Part shown: positions 52,049-64,000 of the stretch, in pieces
Position numbering within the stretch: position 1 is the first letter of the stretch
How the letters are laid out: each line of letters opens with the position of its first letter
DNA from: Warburgia ugandensis
Lineage: Eukaryota; Streptophyta; Magnoliopsida; Canellales; Canellaceae
Reading direction: 5' to 3'
DNA length: 64,000 bases
Assembly (NCBI GenBank): GCA_035236585.1
Contig: CP141134.1
Span: forward strand, 19,150,414 to 19,214,413
Notes under the pieces: model-generated
What the model was told of the DNA's origin: nothing
Databases searched by the model: none
What the model saw: the letters and a program-made list of their open reading frames with translations, nothing else
Program-made: the position numbers and the translations under genes

Positions 52049-52486
52049 TGTACCTTTAAATATACTTGCAAGCACACGAATCAAAGTAGTAATTGCATGT
52101 GACAAAGGTCAGTCCCATGAGGAATCTTAAGGAATTTTCAATTAATTGCATCTTATTTAAGTTACTTATCTTAGCCAAAGAAAGAGGGTTTTGATTAAAC
52201 TTGGAATTTAAATAACATGGAATCAGAAACATGCATAAAATTAGAAACTACAACTAAAGGTAACTTTCTAAAAATAAAGATTTTCAATGAAATTAAAAGC
52301 TTTCCTAACTAACATGCATTCAATAAAAGAAGCTAATGCAAAACTAGAATGAATGAATTTAGGAAACTTGCTAAAAGTAGAACTTTCTTGAACTAAACTT
52401 TCCTAATCCTTAAACTTTCTAAAACTAAATTAAGAAACTTTCTATAATCTAAACTAAGATGCAAATAAATAAACAAGTAATGCTAA
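52049..52486 (-). repeat. AT-3 left LTR, truncated
   Basis: It aligns with 55035-55480, beginning TGTACCTTTAAATATACTTGCAAGCACACGAATC against TGTAGTTTTAAATATACTTG-AAGCACATGAATC in part, and ending where both read AACAAG-AATGCTAAACT. After that the sequence switches to gag. Confidence 0.8.
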
Positions 52487-52509
52487 ACTTCCTTAGTCTG
52501 CCTTAATTT

Positions 52510-53745
52510 ATTATAGGCCTGATGGCCATTCCTAAGGGTAGCGATGGATTTTGCTTGGTCATGTGGTCTGCTTGAACTTAATCCCATTTAAAATTGGCCC
52601 TAAGTGTTTGGAATTGGCTGATTAGGAAATTGTCCCTTTCCTTTATCATATAATGCAACAGACTACTAGCTCATTTGCATTCTAATTTGGCAATAGCTTG
52701 GGAATTGACTGTTGATCTCTATCTACTTACATTCTAGATATTGTGTAAGGCCTTATTAGTCTCCTCTTGTTTCTTAAGGAGCAACTATATATTATCCTCA
52801 ACTGATGATTTCTTTGGTTTTTGAGGTAGCTGAAAATTAGGTCGTTACAAGGGAACTGAAGCTTTAGGAAAGTTTTGTGCAGGGGGTTCATAGATGGCCC
52901 TCCCTGGTAATTGTTCTTTAACCATGACAAGTTAGGATGCCTAGCTCATCCTAGGTTATAGATCTCAAAGTATGGATTATTGTTAGGATTGAGATATGAA
53001 TTTAGAGTATTCACTTGTTCTAAAAGATGTTCAATGTACACACTATTAAATGGACAAGTCGAAGTTAAATGTATTGGGCTTGAACAAATAGCACAAACCT
53101 CTTATGGAGTTTTCATGGAGGCACTTCCAGCCATGAAGGCATCATGTTTTGCATCAATTTTCTTGAACATATTTTCTACCTTGTCCACTTGTCCCAATAA
53201 GGAGTCAAATTTATAAGACATATATGTGGTAACTCTTATTTCATACAGACCTCCTTTCTTTTGAGTCTAGGTATGTCTCTCTTTCCTATTAAAATAATCC
53301 CAATTCTACTAATTTTTACCTAAACTTTCTAAAATCTCTCATGCCTCAATCTCATTTTTCAACATGAGGACCCCTCCACTAGCTACATCAATCATCTATC
53401 TATTTTGAGGTGCAAGTACCTCATAGAAGTACTGAACTTGCTATCATTTTTCAAATCCATAGTGGGGACACTTTTGAAGCAATTCATTCCACCTTTCCCG
53501 GTATTCATAATATTATTCATCATCTCTTTGCTAGAAATTCATAATCTCCCTACGAAGGGCATTGATCTTATAGAATGGAAAGAATTTGCTCAAAACCTTT
53601 TTGGATAATTGGTCCCATGTGGCAATGGACCAACCTCTAAATAATTTAACCATGATTTGGCCTTATCTTTTAATGACAAGGAAAACAACCTAAGTCTAAT
53701 AGAATCATTTGAAATATTTCAAAATCTAAATGTAGCACAACTATT
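52510..53745 (-). pseudogene. AT-3 gag relic
   Basis: Minus strand from about 53745: LRLFSLSLKDKAKSWLNYLE, the plant gag core. Then YEIRVTTYM near 53220 and a perfect CX2CX4HX4C knuckle C-AI-C-SSPI-H-LTST-C at 53053-53098. The tail has NFLISQFQTLRANF and, at about 52520-52560, SLPLG-AIRPIIN in the position of the ITLRSGKxIxN motif that ends gag and opens protease in Athila/Tat elements. Stops and frameshifts are frequent. Coding similarity stops at the junction with the truncated LTR, so pol has been deleted rather than decayed in place. Confidence 0.75.
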
Positions 53746-53771
53746 AAGGAATCCTTGATATGTAGGCATAG

Positions 53772-53773
<2 letters not shown>

Positions 53774-53866
<93 letters not shown>
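53774..53866. repeat. (CT)n microsatellite at the start of the AT-3 gag core
   Basis: A pure CT run of about 93 bp directly upstream (minus strand sense) of the conserved gag block. Confidence 0.97.
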
Positions 53867-53867
<1 letters not shown>

Positions 53868-55007
53868 ACTATATAACTATATAACTTTAAGTTTAAGTTC
53901 AAAGTAGTCTACATTTGTGGGTGGTAATGTGATGCATGATGGAGTATTTAGTTAGAGTGGAGCATAGAAATATCCAATGGCCTTGTGTTCAACTACTGTT
54001 GGAGGGTCTACCAAGGGGTTAGAAATTTGATTTATCACCCCTTGCCTATGGGTATGTTCAATCTTAGGATCTAATGGTACTAACTCAGTGTTTTGAGATC
54101 AATGACCTTACATGCTCTATAGTGAAAAGCCTATCTAAATGATGTAACCTAACTCTAAATGAGACACCTAACTCTATGTGATGCACAATCAATCCTAATG
54201 ATTTATTATCAAGCTGTTTTAATAATCTTTGTTAATCTACAGGGTGGTAGCTTTTAAACTTAGATCTATATAGTAGTTAGGTCCTGCTCAAGGTGGTTAA
54301 TAAAATCCTCATGGAAGGTAGTGTTTAAACCTCAACAACCATCAATGAAAGGCATGGGAAAATGACTTGGATTTTGGAGACCCACTACATGACACTCAGA
54401 AGCCATTAGAGTGACAATAAATCTCCTCCTTTTAAAAGGGTCCTACAAGCTTGAAAGCCTAAGTCTCTTGCTACTTGATTTTAAATTAAGCTTTTAATGG
54501 TTGTGATCGTGAACATGCAAGGAATTGATTTGATTACCTATGTGGGCCAAGGATCTTGTTATGAAATTTAGTCTTTTAGGGTTTCTATGAGACCCTTACT
54601 ATCAATGTGTTCCATCCACTATAACTTAGTAAACATGAAATGTAATAAAAGGAAAGGTAAAATAATGCCTACCTATATGTTATCTTTCAAAGTACCTTTG
54701 TCAAATAATAGCAATCTAATGCTACAACCCTAAATAAAATGCAACTAGTATAATGAATGAGCCTAAACTATATGAATTACACTACTAACCAAAAAATCTT
54801 ATTTAAGTTAATCAATCTTTGGCCCACATGATCGCTGCTATTCCTTTTGCCAAATTTCCCTCCTACAAAAACAAAGAGATATGTAAATTTTTGAGAAATT
54901 AGTAAAATATGCTAGAATGATGAAAAAATCCTACTCCACTGTAACTTAAAACTATGACTAGAGATAAAGCAATCTAAATAAAGATCCAACCACAGATCCT
55001 TAGCTAT
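53867..55007 (-). other. AT-3 leader
   Basis: Sequence of about 1.1 kb between the primer site and gag. It has no open frame of interest. Such long leaders are usual in Athila/Tat elements. Confidence 0.5.
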
Positions 55008-55030
55008 TCCCCAGCAACAACACCAAAAAC
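55008..55030 (-). other. AT-3 primer-binding site, tRNA-Asp type
   Basis: On the minus strand it reads TGGTGTTGTTGCTGGGGA. The expected complement of the tRNA-Asp 3' end is TGGCGCCGTTGCCGGGGA. The four differences are all C to T, and the flanking GAATAGCTAAGGATC continues as in Athila-type leaders. Confidence 0.85.
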
Positions 55031-55034
55031 TTGG

Positions 55035-57489
55035 TGTAGTTTTAAATATACTTGTAAGCACATGAATCGAAGTAGTAATTGTATGCGAGAGCGGTCAGTC
55101 TCATGTGGAATCTTAAAGAATATTCAATTGGTTGGATCTTATTTAAGTTGCTTATCTTAATCAAAGAAAGAGAGTTTTGATTAAACTAGGAATTTAAACA
55201 ACATGGTGGGAAACATGCATAAAATTAGAAACTACAATTAAAGAAAAATTTATAAAAATAAAGATTTTCAATGAAATTAAAAACTTTCCTAACTTACATG
55301 CTTTCAATTAATGAAACTAATGTAAACTAGAATGAATGAATCTAAGAAACTTTACTTAAGGAAACTTGCTAAAAATGGAACTTTCCTAAACTAACACTTT
55401 CTTAATCCTCATACTTTTAAAACTAAATTAAGAAACTTTCTAAATCTAAACTAAGATACAAATAATAAACAAGCAATGCTAAACTAACATGAAAAAAAGG
55501 AACGATAAACCACTTAAAGGGAAACTCATCCAATCACCATGTGCAAGGCCCATGGAGTTGTGCGCATGGTTCATGAGTGAGAAAATATTTGGAATGCATG
55601 AACTAAAAGCTTGCTAACATGGAATCTAATCAAAACAATAAGTAAAATAAGTAAAAAAACAAATGGGTTACCAAGGAATCAACCATATAAGGTGTATGGA
55701 CTGCTGGAAATTATGCACCAATTATGAAAGGAAAAACTCCAGGAATAGATGCTAATGAAACTTAAATCAACAAGGCATGGTCTGACATGTTGTGTTTGAT
55801 TCAAGGCATGAAACTTGATCATAAAATCATAAATTTAGTGAACTTCAAGCATGTAAATGGCTAAGAGAATCTTTGCATGAATCATAAACTTTATTTGATG
55901 GAATTTAGTACATGAATTGTGCATATGTACATAGAGAACAAAGCTAAAAATTGTGCGCAATTATGCACTATTCTAATGCCTAGAACTTGATTAAAAGCAA
56001 ATATTAAACACAATCCAACATCTCAAACTAGTCTATGATATCATGCATGTGAAACCCGAAAACAAATTAAGAGAGCACGAGCATGAAGATGGAAAAGAAA
56101 GCAATAAGAACTAGTCCTAGATCTAAGTGAGAAACAAGGAAAAGATGAAGGAGAAACAAAGAGATTCAAAGGTACTATCCTCTTGGATGTCACTATAAGA
56201 GAAAATATAAGTTTGATCTTGATGAATTAATAAAGAAAAGTAAGAGAAGTGTAAGAAAAAAGTGAAAGGAGAACAAAGAGGAACTATGTTTATGGAATTT
56301 AAACAACAAAGAAAGCAATAAACAAGCAAGGAAAGCAAGGTACCAACCTGGAATTGAAGTGCAAAAACCAAAGAAACAAAGCAACAAAAAAGTTATGGAA
56401 GACAAGGAAAAGCATCCAAAATGTTGTAGTCCAAAGCCCGAAGAGTACGACCAAGTTGATGTGCTTGATTTCGAAGGAGTTAGAATAAACTCCCTTACTT
56501 GAATTAGGCATGGAATTCATGGGCATTTGTAGAGTTTTGATTTCCAATTTGATAAGGTCCTATTTTAGGAAGAAAAAGGAGAATTAGAACTAGGACTCAA
56601 GGTAGGAATGTGAGGTAGCTGAGGGAGGAATGGATGTAGAAAGTGGAATTGTGGATTGGATGGATTTAGAAGGGGGAGAGGCATCACCCTTCAAGGAAGG
56701 TGGTGTTGAACTTCTCCCTTTCTAAATGTTTGATATGGTGAGTAGGAAAGAGAGAGAAAAGAAGGGGGAAAATAGAGAGAAAAATAAGGAAATTAGACTT
56801 GGTCACTCTTCTGATTGGCCCACTTATGCATGTATATCTTACTATGTTGATTATAGCTAAAATTCCTTTCTAATTATTCCTTGAACTTCACTATTTAGCA
56901 TAGGATAATTACCTTTAAATGTCCTCCAATTGTGTGACTCCATGTGGCATGTCTCTCATGTGGCTTGGTGGCTCACTTTGATGGCTTAATGCTTGATGGT
57001 TTGAATGGCTAAGTCTTTTGGCTTTCAGGCTTGAATGGTTTGGCTTATGTAAGTTTCATTATTAGATTAGAAAATTTCATGCATGACTCTAATTCTTATG
57101 CAAAGGTGGTGGAAGTACATGACTTTTTGCAGGGGCCCATCTTAGTCACCTTTGATGCTTCCAATTGCTTCCTTGGACTTAATTTGCTTGCCTTAAGATG
57201 ATATTGACCCTTGATTTAGCTTTGGAATGTTGAAATTTATTTCTTTGGCCCTCTTTTGATCTTGATCTTCAAATCTTATCTTACTTGATCTTAGCCATTG
57301 GATCACCTTCTCAATACTTGCAAAAGAGTAAAAATATAATTAAGTCCTAGAAAATTATGATTATTCACATACTTACTCTGGATTAGCTCATAAACCTACC
57401 AAATATCAAAGTTTCGAATTATTAGGTTAGAAATACATGTGTTATAAAATTCTAAAAAACCCTTGGAAATAACACTGTAATTCACAACA
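55035..57489 (-). repeat. AT-3 right (5') LTR, about 2455 bp
   Basis: It starts TGTAGTTTTAAATATACTTG on the + strand next to the primer site and ends near TTCACAACA (57489), so on the minus strand it begins TGTTGTGAATTAC. Frames on the minus strand at 56.1-56.5 kb are AT-rich by-products. The end was chosen from the TG...CA rule and the imperfect target duplication. Confidence 0.65.
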
Positions 57490-57524
57490 CATGGACTACT
57501 AATTGGGTATTTTTTATACAAAAT

Positions 57525-58549
<1,025 letters not shown>

Positions 58550-58875
58550 AAATTGTAGGCTTTTCTTGTGAACCAATTAATTAGTATCCACAATCTATTT
58601 ATTACCTATTGTGTTTTGGAAATATGTATAGATAGTTGGAAAAATACCTTGATGAACTAGTATAAAGAATATAAGTTCGAGAAGTAAACATCAAAATGGT
58701 TCAATGTGAAATATCTTAAAAGTGAAAAAAGGCTACTCTCAAAGTATAGTGATGAAAAAAGAGAGAAAAAGAAGAAACAAAAATCCAATGAAAATAAAAT
58801 GTTCCCTCTCATAAGTGTGAAATGAAGATTGTGAATACTTAAGTAGAAGACCTCTATGTGTTATTCAATAATTTA

Positions 58876-59554
58876 GTTTACCTTTATACCTCTTTCTTTG
58901 ATAAACTTGTCCTAAGCCTTATGTTTTGTCCTAATAAAAGACCTACATTTATTTTAAGAGTAGTATGGCTTGGATGTAGACATGAATTACTAGGGATTAT
59001 AGTGGAGTGTAACATTCTTAATAGTTGATGTCCTTTCCATATGATTATTTATCATTTATTGACTTTTCATTCTTTCTTATAATATAGGTGACATGATTTG
59101 CCTTTGATATATATTATTTTGATTGATGGGAGTTATTATTACCCTCTTTGGAGTGACTTCTTTCTAAGTGTTGACTATATTTCATGAGATTTAAAATCAA
59201 AGCATATATTTGGATGAAAGTTCAGGTTATAGTTTCTTGGAGACTAAAATTGTGGATATTTTGGCTAGTCACAGACACATTCTAAAGTTTGAGTACCAAA
59301 TGAAAGCCTTTAGCATAATTTTATGATTTTGAACTATTTTTTATCTTTAGTAACATGCCAAAGTTGGATATTTAATGTGCACTGAATGGAAGAAAATTCT
59401 CTAAGAGAAATGGAGTTTTCATACAAGTCTTATATTTCAATGCTTATAGATATTATTTCTAGAAACCTCTATGTGACTATAGCTCGTCTACTAGTGCTAA
59501 CCTAGGGGGTTAAATGCTTTCTATATATATTAAATGAAGACAACAACACCTGCA
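58876..59554 (+). repeat. AT-4: 3' internal end of an Athila/Tat-type element
   Basis: It aligns with AT-1 2443-3130: CTTTGATAA-CTTGTCCTAAGC, AAGAGTAGTATGGCTTGGAT, GGAGTGTAACATTCTTAA-AGTTGAT, and ACACCTGCAAA at the break. The last 100 bp before the LTR, including the polypurine tract, are absent because a family-A LTR starts here. No gag or pol was recognised upstream (58550-58875 holds nothing I can assign). Confidence 0.7.
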
Positions 59555-61907
59555 AATGAAAAGTTCCCTTTTTGGAGATAAGGGTATTTTGGTCATTTCA
59601 CCGTTCACCCTAACTAGACCCAGAAATTTGGTCCTGAGAATAGTACCCTTAGGTACATTAGAAATGGATTTAGCCTGAGAAACATAGGGACCCATTTTGA
59701 TACGGGCACCCCTCTTCTTCAACCTCCTAAAGGGTTCTAGAACGGCAGTGTGCAGGGGAAAAACCACTGCCATTCCATGGAAGTAAGAACCCCCTCTAGA
59801 ACCCTCTTTGAGTTCTATAAATAGAGCTCTTGGGTGCCTCCAATGGCAGCCCAAAAGCTTGGGAAAAACCCATCGTGGAGAGGTAGACAAGAGGAGAAAA
59901 CATAGAGAAAAACCCAGCCACGAACCAGGTATGCCCAAAACCCCTCCAAACCCATCTCCCCCTTCGACTTAGGTTGGGTTTTCGCAAGTTTTTGCATGAA
60001 AAATTAGGCAAAACGGGGCTCTAGGGAGCCACAAAGGACCCAGGGATAGTGCCTGGGGCACACTGGTTCGACAGGGTCGAACCAGGCGTGTTCTTGGACG
60101 CACCTGTAAAAGAGAAAATAGGCAGAAGGCCCAGTGCATTTGTGGACGCGCCTTGTGGGCCTTCCATGTATTCTGAATACTAAAATGCCCATAACTTGAG
60201 TTCTAAGACTCTGATTGAGGCGCCACAAAAGGCGTTGTGTCTGTGTCAACGATGCAGACACACCCAAACTATAAAATACTTGATCCAGGACCTATCTAAG
60301 GTGGGCATGACCCTTAAACTATGATAGTGGTGCGAGGCCACTAAACCTTTGTAAACCTGACAATACCAAGGCCCAGTTAGGACCTTAGGAGACCCATAGG
60401 CATGTAAATGAACCCCTAATGCCTAAGTAGTAAGATCAACCATTCTAAAACCTATAGAAATAGGCCAAGCTAACCTTGTTCCCTTAAACTATGAGCAGAA
60501 GCGTACGAGGACAAGGGGGCTAGCGTGACCAAACCAGGTAGGTGCTCTATCACTACTAGACTTTTAAAAAGAGCCCATGATTGTTTTGAGAATGCATGTT
60601 TTAAGTATAAGTTATATGACTTGTTTAGCATGACTTAAATTTATAAATGAATTCAGCATGCATATGACAAATACATTATGCATAGACATGTATTGCAAAC
60701 GATTGCATAAATTGCATGATTTCTGAGCATTGAGTTTTGAAAAATTGCATGTCCTTGAGGGTTACCAAAAGACATTGGAGTGCCCAAAAGACGTTGGGTA
60801 GGCAGTTGTGAGGGCCAGGCAATTATGACGAACCCAAAGAGGACATGTTTTGAAAAAGAGGTTTTGCTTGATTGATCGTATATGATTTGGGCTAGTAAGC
60901 TCGTGGGCGCTATGTCGAGAGGTCTGGGGTGGCCTCCCAGCCTCTACCACTATTAGGTGGAAAGGGTACCACGCCAAAAAGGCATGTCCCTGCTTCGACT
61001 GCTTATGGTACAGGGGGCTACCACTGGTGTCACGGCACTGGGTCGAAGTGTCATATGCCCCGTGGAGGCTATGACCCTGTGTCCTTAGGTACCCGGGGAC
61101 CACATGGTGAGGAGGTCGTGGGCATAGTAGGCCCTATGTTTTTGAGGATTTACTTGCATTGCATATGGCATGACATGAGGATGGTCGACCATACCATATA
61201 TCCATGAGTTGGATTCAGTTGAGCATCTTATGCATATCATTATGTTTATGATATATATGATACTTTCGACTTAGATTATGCGATTCTTTAAGTCATTAGT
61301 ATTCCAATTCGATAATGGTTTTTAATATCGATATTGAACATGAGTGTTCAAACATGCACATGTTTTAAAGAGCATATGATTTTAAATATAGCATGCATTG
61401 TAAAACTAGTAGTGATGGACTCCTACTGAGTATAGTATATACTCACCCAATCCTTAACATTTTTCAAACACAAGTAAGCACTTAAGGACAGGATACGCGC
61501 GTGACAAAAGACACCCAAATATATAATTTTTCAGGACAAGTCCACTCACGCGTAGAAGACGCCTCAGGAAATGTAGTGCTACGAGCAAGTAAATAAAAAA
61601 GAGACAGTTATACATGTAAGTAAATACTCTACCCTTTGGACATGTATTTGTATTTATTTACAGTTGGACTGTGAGCTGTGACTAGATAGACCTGGGAAAA
61701 ACATTTATGATTTATGAAGTTTTTCAAAAACTACTGTGGTTGTTGTGAAAGCAAATGACACTCGGGGTTTTCAAAATGAGTTTAAAACCAAAGATTTTCT
61801 GCTGCATTGCATTATTTTTATAAAAAGGGTTTTCAAATAGGGATGCATCCCGCCTTAGGAATTAAATATTGCATTTAAAAATGCATGGAAAAACCCGGGT
61901 CATCACA
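59555..61907 (+). mobile_element. LTR A2 (chromovirus family A), lacking its first ~57 bp
   Basis: It aligns with A1 from AAATGAAAAGTTCCC (A1 20139) to the CATCACA end. A TATA box, TATAAATAG, is at 59816. Unlike A1 there is no TG end and no target duplication: AT-4 sequence equivalent to AT-1 3130-3306 is missing at the junction, so the 5' end was lost together with host sequence. It includes about 50 bp of A-specific sequence absent in A1 near 59935-60050 and lacks part of the A1 leader near 59655. Confidence 0.9.
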
Positions 61908-63138
61908 ATTTTTCATTTTATAGGATTAGGGTTAAAAGAAATAATTTGTGTATTTTTTGTTATTTGAAATCCTACAGAAAAGCAAGCTTGTTATCTGGGC
62001 AAACCTCAGGCCCTATTTGAAAGAGTTCAAAAGTAGTGGGGTGTCCATATCACTTTTAGAACAGTTAGAAACTCCATGCATGTGACCACATTTATCCATG
62101 CAAGATAGGCTATCATTATCAAAACCAAAGTTGGCAGGTAATTCATGCATCCATGCAAAGCACTCACAACACCACTAAGTTTCTAAGTGAAGCCACGCAA
62201 GACCAAGGAATTCCACATATTTTCCCACTTTTTCTAAAAGAGAAATGCCATGCAAATGGGAACCACATGCAAACCATTCTCAAACTCTCTTTCTCTCTCT
62301 GACAAATTCTACATGTTTTTCTCCTATTATTTAGGTAGGAGAAAATATGGAATCCAAGAAAAAATATGAAAAGAGCACATGTTTTTCTTGAAGAGAAAAA
62401 GGAATCTCAAAAACATCTAACTTTGGAGAAGAATAAATGGGAAATCTATGGCTAAGAATCAACAAGTGTTTAGAAGAATCAAGGGCCAAGATTATTACTT
62501 ATTTAGGGCTGCCTAAAGTAGACATTTTTTGCATGGGAAATAATTGGCTGTGAGAGGGAAATTTAGGAAGAAATTTTGGGTAGCTAGGATAATTTTCATG
62601 AGGGAATGAACCTAGGTAGAATGGAAATGATCTAAGGAGAGAGTTAAGGGTAGTTCCCTAGATGGATCAATGAGAGCATGACACAACTAAAAAGTGGAGA
62701 CCTTCACAAAGGAAAAGAGGTATGGACGTTTTACTATTGGAGGAAGCTAGCAAGGAAAGTTTCTATTGGAGGATATTTCATTTATTTTTGGAAACCAAAA
62801 TCCAACAAAAGAAGACGTGTATTACATATAGAAAATGGGCTACACATAAGAGAATGGTTTTCTAAATAGAAACATCATGCACTTGAAATAATAAGGTGGA
62901 GACTTGTTTTAGAAAGTGTCTTACTTAAAGAGAGGAGGATATTTTAAGAGGAAGGCTAGCATAGGAATAACACGTTTCTATTTAGGAAGGAGGTCTTCTC
63001 ACCCTAGGAAACATTCTAATATTTGGAAAGAGTTGGGACATCTTATATTTAGAAGGACAAGAAAGAGTTGGATTGTATATATAAGGACATAAATAATATG
63101 TTTAATAGCTCTCTTCTCTCTTGGGTCTTGGGAAGAGA

Positions 63139-63194
<56 letters not shown>

Positions 63195-64000
63195 GATAAA
63201 ATGCAACACACAAAGGAGTTTGAAAGGATGTCTCTTGGGGAAGTTTGTTTGGATAAATTTTCATAGAGTTTCTCTTTTCCACAGCGAGTGACACATTAGG
63301 AAAGGGAACTCTTCTCTTGGTTGGTTTGAAGCGGATCCTAGATGGTGTTGGTTGTGACACATCAAAGCTTTGGCCATTGATCTCATCTAAGGAAGTCATG
63401 TATTATTTTCTTTCTCATCACATTCTTTCAATGATTCAAAGTTTAAAATCAATAAAAGAAAATTTTTAGATGCCTAGTTGCATGAATTTTGTTCTAGTTT
63501 AATTTAGGATTTAATTTCAAGTTTCAATAGTAATTTAGTTGTTTTCTTTTAGCATGGTTTAGGAGTAATTTTCTACTAAGATTAGCTTAGGATTAAGTGA
63601 AGTTTTCAGCACCCCTAGGATGGTTTGTCACCAATCCCAAGCATGGCTATAAACATTGCTGATCTAAGCCAAATTAGTAGCCATCTTTTAATTTCTTTTG
63701 CAATAACTTTAGGATAGAATTCTATTGATTTATGGGACATTTTTATCATATTTTTAGGATGTTATTTTACATAATTTTTGGCATAAGTATAAGATGTTAT
63801 TTTCAATTAATTTTTCATTGTTTTCAATTAATTTTTGAAATTTTTATTGCATACTTTTATGTTCATTTAAGGACATTTTATTTCATTGTTTTAGCATGGT
63901 AGAAATAGATAAGTTTTCTAGAATTAGATCCATTATTATTATTAACTAAATCATCTATCGAGGGGAAGGATAAAGCTACATTAAATTAGTAATTTTATTC
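61908..64000 (+). repeat. AT-4 LTR, resumed after A2, running off the window
   Basis: It begins ATTTTTCATTTTATAGGATTAGGGT, aligning with AT-1 LTR 3306 onward. Later shared features are the CATGCATCCATGCAAAGC stretch (62150 against 3560) and TAAGT-AAGCC. A (CT)n run lies at 63142-63191. From 63200 on there is no partner in the window, and I see no open frame or terminus. Confidence 0.55.
63142..63191. repeat. (CT)n microsatellite, about 50 bp
   Basis: A pure CT run in the AT-4 LTR, giving an ERERER by-product frame on the minus strand. Confidence 0.97.

Larger units (their letters stand above)
52049..57489 (-). mobile_element. AT-3: Athila/Tat-type element, gag only, 3' LTR truncated
   Basis: The right LTR (55035-57489) adjoins a clear primer site. 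The interior contains leader and gag on the minus strand. Directly after the gag tail the left LTR is present only as its outer 440 bp (52049-52486). Flanks are CTTGG (52044-52048) and CATGG (57490-57494), a 4-of-5 match for a target duplication. A single deletion from the end of gag into the 3' LTR explains the structure. Confidence 0.7.

Overview
This window is nuclear DNA of a land plant, probably an angiosperm. I see no intact host gene, no tRNA or rRNA gene and no CRISPR array. The plant call rests on recognisable relics of plant-typical transposons: CACTA (En/Spm) transposase, a Ty3/gypsy chromovirus of the Tekay/Del type, and Athila/Tat-type gag with a tRNA-Asp-like primer site. Long (CT)n, (AC)n and tetranucleotide microsatellites and pervasive stop-codon decay fit old, probably methylated, repeat-rich chromatin. 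The species cannot be named.

Layout. Positions 1-5.6 kb hold the 3' part of an Athila/Tat-like element on the + strand (AT-1: gag relic, polypurine tract, LTR). 5.8-9.0 kb holds an LTR fragment and unassigned repeat DNA. 9.0-51.4 kb reads as one multi-level nest. The outer layer is a minus-strand Athila/Tat-like element (AT-2, 9017-51396). Its left LTR is split by a minus-strand Tekay-type chromovirus (TK-E, 9540-41974). A CACTA transposon (CACTA-1, from 17343 to about 33.2 kb) lies in the chromovirus leader. Two chromovirus-type LTR insertions lie inside the CACTA transposase: a solo LTR (family A, 20082-22492) and a complete LTR element with primer site and polypurine tract but no recognisable gag-pol (family B, 23235-31582). 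Both have exact 5-bp target duplications, and the transposase reading resumes at the next codon. 33.3-40.2 kb is a mixture: a possible further LTR, purine-rich tandem repeats, another Athila/Tat LTR piece and a second CACTA gene relic (Transposase_24). 52.0-57.5 kb is a third Athila/Tat-like element (AT-3), also with gag only. 58.9-64 kb is a fourth (AT-4), disrupted by a second family-A LTR.

Working together. Nothing here is a functioning pathway. The content is a record of insertions, LTR-LTR recombination, deletions and microsatellite growth. Features with possible biological meaning are the CACTA subterminal hairpin arrays (probable transposase-binding region), the modular LTRs of families A and B, the short stem-loop behind the family-B primer site, and the repeated finding of gag-only Athila/Tat-like elements that keep a zinc knuckle. 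All boundaries were read by eye; homology statements come from aligning parts of the window to each other and from remembered family motifs, not from a search.
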